Assembly (NCBI GenBank): GCA_045531965.1
Contig: JAZSFA010000160.1
Coordinates: forward strand, 1 to 64,000
Direction: 5' to 3'
Source: CAMEON01 sp045531965
GTDB lineage: Bacteria; Bacillota; Clostridia; Oscillospirales; CAG-272
Length of the DNA stretch: 64,000 nucleotides
Below are positions 33,401 through 38,872 of this stretch, in pieces. The notes under the pieces are model-generated. The model was not told the DNA's origin, made no database searches, and saw only the letters and a list, made by a program, of their open reading frames with translations. Numbering within the stretch: the first letter of the stretch is position 1; each line of letters opens with the position of its first letter. Made by a program: the position numbers and the translations under genes.

Positions 33401-35310
33401 GGCATAAAGATAGAGGAGATCTGCGACATCTTTTCTCCCGTGGAAATTCTGACTCCGTTTTCATCCCACACAACGGCGTACTTTCGGTCGTTTACGACGA
33501 TACCAACATTATCCGTTTCGTATATTCGTTTGAGAAATGCGATGTTTTCTCGATGATCGTTTGCTCTACGGTAATACTCATAAATATATTGGTTACTTTT
33601 CTTCGTACAGCCGCCAAGCCTTAGAAACTCGTCAATGACCTCCTGCGAAATAAGCATTTGCTTGGAAGGCTCTGACACCTTGATAGGATCGTCATTCGCT
33701 ACCGTCTTTACCTCGGGCAAATCCGTGTCAAAGAGAGACATTTGATGATCTTCTTTGACTACGGGTTTATCAAGGTAGTTCTTGTCGGTAATAAGAGCTT
33801 GGATGAGCCTTGTGACAAACGCCCAATCCATTCTCATTTCCGATGTTCTCGACGGGAAGTTGCCAACGTAGAGAAGCAGGCTTTCATCATCGGCGCGATA
33901 GCCGATATGCTGCTCCGTTCCCTGCTTGTAAAACTCCGTAAAGACCAAAGGCGGGTATGCTTTCTTTACATACTCCACCTTTTCCGCTTCACTTACATCG
34001 GAAGATAAAAAAGACACGATGTTTTCCTTGCTCTGTCGCAAGAAATCACCGTGTCTTAAAATTTGGATGAGACTTTCGGGATCGCTGATCTGAGGTAGTG
34101 TGCTATCGCTTATGCGTAGATTAGAGACGTCAGCACTTCCTCCTCCGCTGAGCTCCTCAAGTTGTTCATCATCTGTACCCACTGCATCGGGTTCTCGGCT
34201 TTCATCTTCTCCGATACCCCAAGGCTCTGTGCCATCCGGGATATACTCGTCTCGATCTGCGCTCTCGCTGTCTCGTCGATCTCGTGAAGATAACTGTTCA
34301 GCCTTCCCTCTGTCAGAATCGTCGTGTAAGTTCCCCTTCGGTGTTCCTTCATGAAACTCAATCTCATCTGGCCGTACTTCCCGATTGTGTGGGTGGTCTG
34401 TTCGGGCAGCTCCAAGTTCGGAATCTGCACGTCGTTCTCTATCCTGTAAGTGATTGACATTGTTTGTACCTCCGTTTCTGTTTTCGATTTCTGCTTTACC
34501 GCCATCATTATACCCGATTTCATTTCTACCGTCAAATGTGCGATTTTCTCTTTGGGTGCTTCTCTCAACGCTTTTGACCGTCCTTTCAATCTCTCGCAGA
34601 CACATCTCGGAAATATCGCTTGTAGCGGTTCCGAGGATGTTGACGGTCGCGGGAGTGTTGAACTCATGCACCCACTCAAACATCTCCTTGCCAACGTATT
34701 CGTCGGCGGTATATCCGAGACGGGTAAGAACTGAGTATGCGACACTTGCTTGTACGGTCAGAAGAAATCTTACGCGAAGATTATCCTCGTCGAGTTCTTC
34801 AAGAAAGCTCCCTTCCTTGTCGTAGGAAAGCTCATGCAGATAATCTGTAATGTTATCTGCACCGAGATTGATGGCTGCGGCAATGACCGCATCACTCAGC
34901 TTTTCTCTCGGCTTATCGTCGTCGATAAAGCGATTTTGTAATGCTTCAATAACGTCCGCTTCGTATTCGGGTTTAACACTCCAAATCTCAAAGGGCTTGT
35001 TCTCTCTGTGATGTGTGTCGCTTACGTCGAAAACGTAATTGAGGTAGTTCTTGGCACTTCGTCCTTCAATCAGAGCGATACCCGTCGCTCCTCGGTTTAC
35101 CCAACGTCCGAAATGGGTATTCCACAAGTGCGTTTCAGCACACGCGGTAGCCATAGGGCGTTGTGCGTATATGAGAACTTGGTCTGCAAACGGGTATTTA
35201 TACTGAAAGCCTGCCGAGTGCAAAAAAGCTCTCCACGCCACCGAGTCCGAGGTGATGTCTTTAATCGTCCGCTTATACAGTTCGGTAATCAAGTCTATTT
35301 TTCTCGGCAT
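24457..35310 (-). CDS. Giant ICE polyprotein: MutS-I-like, YodL, N6-methylase and SNF2-type helicase
   Basis: A 3617-residue single frame. The N-terminus (about 1-230) carries a conserved ICE/phage polyvalent domain; about 250-420 is low complexity. Around 1325 and 1432 there are two copies of a MutS domain I-like segment (VRVGDFFEFFEDDA and LVLDSYEFYGGD), and YodL-like sequence near 1537. Methylase motif I (LEPSCGVGNFMG) is near residue 2140, with an NVPF motif IV variant. Helicase motifs follow: HVVGAGKT near 2815, VDEAHFYK near 2978, QRAGRIVRQG near 3307. Such proteins are found in Firmicutes ICEs and may protect or remodel transferred DNA. There is a TnpV-like gene in another frame (34110-34460). 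Confidence 0.85.
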   Translation of the reverse strand: MPRKIDLITELYKRTIKDITSDSVAWRAFLHSAGFQYKYPFADQVLIYAQRPMATACAETHLWNTHFGRWVNRGATGIALIEGRSAKNYLNYVFDVSDTHHRENKPFEIWSVKPEYEADVIEALQNRFIDDDKPREKLSDAVIAAAINLGADNITDYLHELSYDKEGSFLEELDEDNLRVRFLLTVQASVAYSVLTRLGYTADEYVGKEMFEWVHEFNTPATVNILGTATSDISEMCLREIERTVKSVERSTQRENRTFDGRNEIGYNDGGKAEIENRNGGTNNVNHLQDRERRADSELGAARTDHPHNREVRPDEIEFHEGTPKGNLHDDSDRGKAEQLSSRDRRDSESADRDEYIPDGTEPWGIGEDESREPDAVGTDDEQLEELSGGGSADVSNLRISDSTLPQISDPESLIQILRHGDFLRQSKENIVSFLSSDVSEAEKVEYVKKAYPPLVFTEFYKQGTEQHIGYRADDESLLLYVGNFPSRTSEMRMDWAFVTRLIQALITDKNYLDKPVVKEDHQMSLFDTDLPEVKTVANDDPIKVSEPSKQMLISQEVIDEFLRLGGCTKKSNQYIYEYYRRANDHRENIAFLKRIYETDNVGIVVNDRKYAVVWDENGVRISTGEKMSQISSIFMPWESIDKRIRELMEHGQYLSKGEAEQSAESWREYVGRNAAFLYNSYFEKIPSEYKSLSQRWLPVDEERRAYADMLLSPEKAEPLLGEIRANIARLSEYPRPNLRAVAPEEYLKILECHTREPIDFPEAAPYILPPKQFVTQEKIDDFFIYHGNNVVDSKYRIYSFFLLHKDIQERTKFLSKEFGIGSTGGDRIENWHDGKGIAIYGGLQSRETGILLKWNQAAKRIDELIRQGRYLTEFEKTDLDRYEREEIAWDIKNFYSNKMLDVRYPFDVHSASDYWIVEKDLSKQIESKERLLEIIDMMQEAFEKESPEEHQYEKNKQRLENVKAYAEGTFNLFPGSPYRKKTPFAPDKQEVVQDPTVIEVKEPTEEDIPESEYKLHLGTTVYIGKDECDILSLSKDKVELFDGTLIPLELDYETFMRRVRDNPLNNHLRKDSTEQAVEMPKPNFKTETKPKQSRKRKANEPTIESITADLEAEYARWDELLTNGGSDPTWSDGVNMNLVQGRIVARRRELLQMCGDGEKPAILNREEPPRMSDDYMARADEIRAAAKKSLEVYKTNPTYLWCKAQFERIPQKMLKNSVIPNIMGYVSGLEKYIEKDDLVSMRRHRNPNGYLESFDRCKEEIEKLLPQIEREQMTDDIFAALMNEDKPAEPKEENVTRVGVPNGDIWGKYEQMKKQFPDHIVMVRVGDFFEFFEDDAVNVADALELTLTGRAVAGKPTRVPMCGIPYHKESDYVKKLIDKGFKVAIDGGEELIQKGNEQPVNEEKKYSPLGRRYLEAKKEYPGHLAMMLVLDSYEFYGGDAEVLSEVADLPLTSREIMGIGEVPMCKFRVHQTDNYLQKLLDAGYSVVICDSTSMKPVKATTVKEQTHTDAEIARILPDKGSDILRLYENRFSDDRFYVDTEKGEVRWLYFNPDSTSKGQFVENIVTFEQIVEHKDNMDYSVFFDKLGSEAKQYIVDSDDAEFKEAAYHYLTDEYTFRGFGSAAREILISTAEEKEMADMRESPNRFSIRRVPYEGGRVGLWDASIKKYLGENGQLYLFADQRDAIRHLAYLQHEHGIPEVAIFTTNKGKAYHVGDTLFASFDNNGGVHIELARVDEYDVWYTMPSEPGQGAVSMDREVFEKYLDTGNISVLFSEYLTSNDDRTPEEVEADKAEEAELTAVSRFLRATKMDDIEVYFDVGEIVARDSSNEWRGKEFYEFLLNDAIALDENLDPVEGISINDETLNPVIELAEKYGANIVRVPSREVDELEIAKDFIRDYLVREFDEHEDHFDDLSKIELAYTTVSDAQIPIQANINLVEFKLEKYLGDVLVETVQFNSLKEMNDNLLCGLDFGGLTEVTDDQIEQYWQESRKEIPQLAEEPKPRKTFPVYNSHPEIPDGEKHNYRITDNEIGMGGAKAKFRKNIDAIKLLYALEAEDRLATPEEQEVLAQYSGWGGLADAFDSTKDNWHLEYNELINLLSSEEYEAANESTLTAFYTPPTVIKAMYDALENMGFKRGNILEPSCGVGNFMGLLPESMDAKMYGVELDSISGRIARQLYQKNGITIDGYEKTHFPDSFFDVAIGNVPFNDFKLLDKKYDKFNFLIHDYFFAKTLDKVRPGGVIAFITSSGTLDKENPSVRKYISQRADFLGAIRLPNNTFDGAGANKVVSDIIFLQKRDRIVEREEDWVHLGVDENGIRMNQYFIDNPDMVLGEMVMRSGQFGPEPTCRAYEDEDLGELLAEAVSNIHAEITEVERDELTEGTEDKSIPADPTVKNFSFTIVDGKVYYRQNSVMNPVETSVTGENRIKGMIGIRDTVKALIEAQLEDYPESEIKELQSKLNRQYDEFTAKYGLINSRGNAMAFSDDNSYFLLCSLEILDENKELKAKADMFTKRTIKPQITVDRVDTASEALALSIGERAMVDMEYMSELTGKNEEELFNDLKGVIFRNPEHGEVIGARPYLMADEYLSGNVREKLRKAKWKAEVEPEFAANVEALEKVQPVDLTAAEIGVRLGTTWIPETDVQAFMNELLGMSYYVKQLIQVKYIPETAQWVISNKSRDRGNVKATNAYGTHRINAYEIIEQTLNLKDVRIFDYFYDEDGNKKQVLNKKETAIAQGKQDQIKRAFDEWIWKDPARRERLCKLYNERFNSLRPREFDGSHIKFYGMNPEITLRKHQSDAVARIMYGGNSLLAHVVGAGKTFTMVAAAQESKRLGLSSKSMFVVPNHLIEQWASEYLQLYPSANILVATKKDFETKNRKKFCARIATGDYDAVIIGHSQFEKIPMSLERQIETLNRERDEILRSMEEIRESRGDRVTTKQLAKAKKQVETKLKKLNDQSRKDDVVNFEELGVDRLFVDEAHFYKNLAAYTKMRNVAGISQTEAQKSSDLYMKCRYLDELTGGKGCVFATGTPISNTMVELYTMQKYLQYDELQMRGLLSFDAWASTFGETVTAIELAPDGSGYRSKTRFAKFFNIPELMAMFKQTADIQTADMLSLPVPEAHYHVVKVEASDIQKELVESFAERAERVHNREVASTEDNMLLITNDGRKAALDQRLINTGLGDYEGSKVNTCVENIYEIWEQTSDKKSAQLVFCDLSTPKGDGSFNVYDDIRNKLIARGIPADEIEFIHNADSDAKKKELFAKVRRGQIRVLMGSTFKMGAGTNVQQRLIALHDLDVPWRPADLEQRAGRIVRQGNSNPEVDLYRYVTEGTFDAYSYQLLESKQKFISQIMTSKSPVRSAEDVDETALSYAEIKALASGNPKIMEKMQLDADVAKLKLQKADHLSQRYGLEDALIKKFPREIAEQEERIKCLIEDMETAKNNTFPNENGFSPMVIMGTTYTEKAEAGKEILAICERITNPEGRPLGEYRGFKTDIGFDTGQKEFFITLRGSLFHKVPLGKDPNGIITRLDNAIDAFEKRKQGCEFQLEELHKQVENAKAEIAKPFPREAELDEKGKRLAELNAELNMDRRENEIVDGVDEQNEDERDENNRTRSDRNDR
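34110..34460 (-). CDS. tnpV: TnpV-like protein nested out of frame in the giant gene
   Basis: A 116-residue protein read in another frame of the same strand inside the giant gene. The sequence has the TnpV family pattern: LPEQTTHTIGKYGQMRLSF, KEHRRGTYTTILTEGRLN, a WVQMMNNLRSSAEEEVL segment and an LIYA end. Its ATG at 34460 follows GGAGG with 8-base spacing. Its last codons coincide with the low-complexity Asp/Glu/Arg-rich region of the giant protein (about residues 283-400), as expected if one frame is under stronger constraint. TnpV is a transposon-associated protein of unknown activity. The frame is open further upstream to 34745 but without family similarity. Confidence 0.7.
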   Translation of the reverse strand: MSITYRIENDVQIPNLELPEQTTHTIGKYGQMRLSFMKEHRRGTYTTILTEGRLNSYLHEIDETARAQIETSISRMAQSLGVSEKMKAENPMQWVQMMNNLRSSAEEEVLTSLIYA

Positions 35311-35333
35311 TGTTTCTGCTCCTTCTTTAGTTT

Positions 35334-36164
35334 TTATCGGGCATCACGCGCTGACACCCTTTCTTTTTGTTCGGTCGGGAACTCCCAACCGTAGACCGCG
35401 CCGATCAACTCCCCGAGCTTATCGGTCACACGGTCAATGTCCTCTTGTGTGGCTTTGCCTTCGTAGAACTTATCAAGGAAGTCCTCGCGGTCATCAGAGG
35501 AAAGTCCGTCCTTAAACTTGCGGTAATACAGATAGTTTCGTCCATCGTGGTGTATCTGTGTTGAGCACAGATCTCCGTCTCGGTCAACGTACCATTCGTT
35601 CATATCGCAATCGCTGTAAAGGCAATCCTTGATGTTTCCCGATTCGATGATCTTGTAGCCGTGCGCTCTGCCGTTCCACCTTCCGATGTTACCGAACACG
35701 ATAATATCGGTGTTGCATTGGATATTGAGATTGGCACGTTCATCACTGAGGTATTCGGCGTTGATCTCATACATCTTCTGCGTAAGCTCATCGTCACTGA
35801 GGTCGGGATAGTTCTCCCTCAGATCGACAATCCAATCCTTGAGGTCGAGGTCAATATCCTGCCAAATCATACGCTTTTCGGGGAAAGGGTAGACGTGTGC
35901 GCCAAGCCTTTGCAGACGTTCCGCGTATTCACAGATGTGGAAAGCGTTGCGCCCGATAAGCACGTGCGTATCGTCAATATACTTGCACACAAAAGCCTTC
36001 CTTTCTCCCGTAGGATAGGTGACAAGGATCTGATCTCCGTCGGAAATACGGAACTTCTCTTGATAGTCGGGATAGATAAAGCGAATTTCTTTCGGCTCCT
36101 CCATCTTCGATCTGTCGAGCACGGCAAGGACGCCGTACTGATTTTTATAAACGTAATCGCTCAT
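35334..36164 (-). CDS. ICE hypothetical protein
   Basis: A 276-residue soluble protein. The N-terminal half has short beta-strands (RISDGDQILVTYPTGERKAF) and ICEYAERLQRLGA; the C-terminal half contains IIVFGNIGRWNGRAHGYKII and the CDMNEWYVDRDGDL segment, which I have seen in other conjugative element and phage proteins of Clostridia, without known role. It is the gene just upstream of the giant protein (23-base gap) in the same operon and overlaps the next upstream gene by one base. Confidence 0.55.
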   Translation of the reverse strand: MSDYVYKNQYGVLAVLDRSKMEEPKEIRFIYPDYQEKFRISDGDQILVTYPTGERKAFVCKYIDDTHVLIGRNAFHICEYAERLQRLGAHVYPFPEKRMIWQDIDLDLKDWIVDLRENYPDLSDDELTQKMYEINAEYLSDERANLNIQCNTDIIVFGNIGRWNGRAHGYKIIESGNIKDCLYSDCDMNEWYVDRDGDLCSTQIHHDGRNYLYYRKFKDGLSSDDREDFLDKFYEGKATQEDIDRVTDKLGELIGAVYGWEFPTEQKERVSARDAR

Positions 36165-36583
36165 CAGCGATCCTCCCTGCTTCGTGATTTCTTCTGCTTT
36201 GGCTGTGCGGGTGTTTCTTTCTGCTCTGCGGCTTTTCGTGCTTCTACTGCCTGCAAGTAGTCCTTATGCCAAGTGGCGATAACGTCGTCACTGGTTGCAC
36301 TGTACTCGCCCTCCTTGTAATACTGATTGACGGGAGCTTTCATAAGGCCCTTGTCAATCAGTTCGCGGATAGCAACGGGGGAATCACAATCCTCCTCAAA
36401 ACAGAGATAGCGACCTTCGATAAAGCCTACCGCTTGTGCTTCTTTAGAAAGGTATTCATCGGCAAGCTCACGGAGTATCATAACGCCGCCGTGTCTTGCG
36501 GTCTGAACTTCAAAGGCTCCATAGCAGAGCATCTTACAATGATCTACCGTTCCCCAAGGGGAATACATAGGTTCTACCATCAT
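36164..36583 (-). CDS. DUF7007-like ICE protein
   Basis: A 139-residue protein beginning SPWGTVDHCKMLCYGAFEV, followed by TARHGGVMI. That pattern, a PWG start and a THGG-type loop, resembles the DUF7007 domain found near ArdC-like and polyvalent proteins of mobile elements. The C-terminus is a charged Lys/Gln/Arg tail. It overlaps the genes on both sides by one and four bases, so it is translated as part of the same string. Function unknown. Confidence 0.5.
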   Translation of the reverse strand: MMVEPMYSPWGTVDHCKMLCYGAFEVQTARHGGVMILRELADEYLSKEAQAVGFIEGRYLCFEEDCDSPVAIRELIDKGLMKAPVNQYYKEGEYSATSDDVIATWHKDYLQAVEARKAAEQKETPAQPKQKKSRSREDR

Positions 36584-37290
36584 CGTTCCTCCCTACTGCT
36601 CTTTTTCTTGATTGCTTTCCCGTCCGCGTCATAGCTTTTCGGGTCTGCGCCGGGCACGTTCCAACCGAACATTGAGCCTACCTGCATCGCCTTCGCTTGT
36701 GCGGGCGTGATACCAAGCTCTCGGTTCATTTCGTTTGCTGCTCTGCCGTTACCCTGCTTACGAATCGGGGTATATCCGCTTTCGGCAATATCAATGCGTA
36801 TCTCCTCCTGCGTGGTAGGCAGATAAGCGTAGGAATATCTCGGAAGTCCTCTGTCTTTGGCGAGCTTATTCATCAGCATTTCCTTGTCATAGCAATAAGC
36901 GTAGAAATGGTATCCGTAGTCTTGGGGTTCACAACGCAGATAGATCGCATAGTCTTGAGTCAGAATACGAAAGCCCCAACAAGAACAATCGTACACCGAG
37001 CCATTGATGCGGTTTGCGTTCTGCCCTCGACAGTAGTTATACATATCTCCGCGATTGCAAAGAACATTGCCATTCTCGCGCAGCTTATTGATTACTGCGT
37101 CAAAAATGATACGAAATTTCTCGTCGTTGAGTTCGTGGCACTTGTGTTCGTGCCACGTTGTATTGAACTCTCTGCCTTCCTTTCCGAAATCTCCTCTCAG
37201 ATGACCGATACAGCCAAGTTCTTTGACCTCATCGGTGCTTGAAAAGAAAAGTTCTCTTTCCTCTTTCATTTTGATAGGTTCAAGAATCAA
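36580..37290 (-). CDS. ICE hypothetical protein, paralogue of the next gene upstream
   Basis: A 236-residue protein sharing its plan with the gene at 37292: an N-terminal GCIGHLRGDFG (GFIGWLKGCF in the other), a central CWGFRILTQDYAIYL (CWGFRVLTEDYAWYV), LMNKLAKDRGLPRYSY (LMTALAKEKGLPEYCY), and MFGWNVPGADPKSYD near the end (IFGWDTPVANPKYYD). The two therefore arose by tandem duplication. No enzymatic motif is visible. The tail is basic. Confidence 0.55.
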   Translation of the reverse strand: MILEPIKMKEERELFFSSTDEVKELGCIGHLRGDFGKEGREFNTTWHEHKCHELNDEKFRIIFDAVINKLRENGNVLCNRGDMYNYCRGQNANRINGSVYDCSCWGFRILTQDYAIYLRCEPQDYGYHFYAYCYDKEMLMNKLAKDRGLPRYSYAYLPTTQEEIRIDIAESGYTPIRKQGNGRAANEMNRELGITPAQAKAMQVGSMFGWNVPGADPKSYDADGKAIKKKSSREER

Positions 37291-37291
37291 C

Positions 37292-38008
37292 TTATCTCCT
37301 CCTCTCTTTGGGTTCTTCTACGGGAACGTAGAAGTGACCGTTTTCATCGTAATACTTGGGATTTGCCACGGGCGTATCCCAACCGAAGATCACACCGTTC
37401 TCCATAGCCGCGACCTGCTCGATAGTGAGGTTAAGTGCTTCGTTCTGCTCATTGGCATATTCACGGTTCTCTACCATATTGCCGCCGTACTGCGGAAAGC
37501 TCTCATACATATCTTCGCCGTAGCGGATAAGGATGCGCTCCCCCGTATATTTCAGTACACCATAGCAATACTCGGGCAAGCCTTTCTCTTTTGCAAGGGC
37601 GGTCATAAGGGTCTTGCGGTTGTAACAATGGAGTGTAACGTGGCGTTTGGGGTTCCACGGGGTAAGAGCCACATACCAAGCATAGTCCTCGGTCAGCACT
37701 CTGAATCCCCAACACTCGCGGTTAAAGGAATACGGAACGTGGTCGTGTACCTTTTCTCGGCAAAAGGCGTTCAGATCGGAAAGAGTGCGGAGCATATACC
37801 CCGCACTCTCGCTTGCAAGAAAAATACAAAGCGACTCAAGCTCGTATCGAATCATATAGTCAGCTTCTCCCAACATAACCATATCCGAGAGTACCAATCT
37901 ATCTTCATCGAAACAACCCTTGAGCCACCCGATAAATCCCTTGTCTGTCTCGCCCTGCTCGGTGAAAAGATACTTTTCATCCCATAATGCAAGGCGTTCA
38001 AGCTTCAT
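37292..38008 (-). CDS. ICE hypothetical protein, tandem paralogue
   Basis: A 238-residue protein, duplicate partner of the 36580 gene with the conserved blocks named there. The YDENGHFYVP tail and the ENGVIFGWDTP motif probably form a small C-terminal domain; the same motif (MFGW or IFGW) ends the partner and AVYGW ends the 35334 protein, so a short shared module may recur in this operon. It starts inside the end of the upstream 86-residue gene with an 11-base overlap. Function unknown. Confidence 0.55.
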   Translation of the reverse strand: MKLERLALWDEKYLFTEQGETDKGFIGWLKGCFDEDRLVLSDMVMLGEADYMIRYELESLCIFLASESAGYMLRTLSDLNAFCREKVHDHVPYSFNRECWGFRVLTEDYAWYVALTPWNPKRHVTLHCYNRKTLMTALAKEKGLPEYCYGVLKYTGERILIRYGEDMYESFPQYGGNMVENREYANEQNEALNLTIEQVAAMENGVIFGWDTPVANPKYYDENGHFYVPVEEPKERRR

Positions 38009-38258
38009 TGTCTGCGCCCTCCTTGCCTACGGGTTCTGCCTTTTCATCTTTGGGTTCGGGAACAGCCAAGAACGCCAAAAGACTTCCCGCCTTGATCGCG
38101 TCCTGCAAATCACAGATGGCGGTAAGCTCCTGCTTTGTGATATTAGGAATGGAAAGAATATCTTTGAGCTTCAATGCCATTACCGTCTTTTCCGATGTGA
38201 TACCCGACTCGACAAGGCGGGTAATCAATCGGAGATTTACTTTGTTTACTTCTGCCAT
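37998..38258 (-). CDS. Small ICE hypothetical protein
   Basis: An 86-residue protein. Its first 60 residues (VNLRLITRLVESGITSEKTVMAL, then KLKDILSIPNITKQEL) look like three or four short helices, in the manner of a small DNA- or protein-binding domain; the tail is acidic and disordered. It overlaps the downstream gene by 11 bases and follows the upstream gene after a one-base gap. I do not recognise a family. Confidence 0.5.
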   Translation of the reverse strand: MAEVNKVNLRLITRLVESGITSEKTVMALKLKDILSIPNITKQELTAICDLQDAIKAGSLLAFLAVPEPKDEKAEPVGKEGADNEA

Positions 38259-38259
38259 T

Positions 38260-38862
38260 TCATCGCTCCTCTCTGTCTTTTTCTTTTTTGATCTCCAGCT
38301 TTACCTTTTCAAGCGTTTTCTGTGCATATGCAGGAAGCTTCTCTTTTGGAACGATACCCATCACATGAGGTCGCTCGATTCTGCACTTCTCTCCGGTGTA
38401 AAGATTCCATCCGTAGCATGCTCTGCCACGGCTGTTTGCCTCTACACCGAAACCGCTATTGACATAATAAAGTTGATGCGCTATATCTCGCTCTCCGTGT
38501 GCAATGGTACATTCCTTTACGGCTACAACTTTCCCCTTAATGCTATCCTCCCAAGAGACCAAAACCAAATCTTCCTCCTTTAAACAAGAAGGATCGTCAA
38601 CCGCAAGGGCAGCTCTGCGTTCCTCCAACTCTTTCGCACACTCAATGATCTTGTTTGCATAAGCAGTAAGTGCTTCTGGAAAATTGTCGAAACAATGGAG
38701 CTTGTCGCAGACGGGAAACATATATCCCTCGGATTCATAAACACACGACATATACGGATATTCGATACTCTGATCCTCGGCAATACCAAAGCATATTCGT
38801 TTGTGAGCGATCCACATATATGAGTCAATGACATAGCCTTGCAATACTTCTTTTTCGTCCAT
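38260..38862 (-). CDS. ICE hypothetical protein
   Basis: A 200-residue soluble protein from the ATG at 38862, chosen because GAAGGG precedes it ten bases after the stop of the surface-protein gene; an ATG at 38910 would lie inside that gene. It contains ARGRACYGWNLYTGEKC-like sequence near residue 155, another occurrence of the Y-G-W module seen in neighbouring proteins, and a Lys/Glu tail. No known domain or motif. Confidence 0.5.
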   Translation of the reverse strand: MDEKEVLQGYVIDSYMWIAHKRICFGIAEDQSIEYPYMSCVYESEGYMFPVCDKLHCFDNFPEALTAYANKIIECAKELEERRAALAVDDPSCLKEEDLVLVSWEDSIKGKVVAVKECTIAHGERDIAHQLYYVNSGFGVEANSRGRACYGWNLYTGEKCRIERPHVMGIVPKEKLPAYAQKTLEKVKLEIKKEKDREER

Positions 38863-38872
38863 GCAACCCTTC

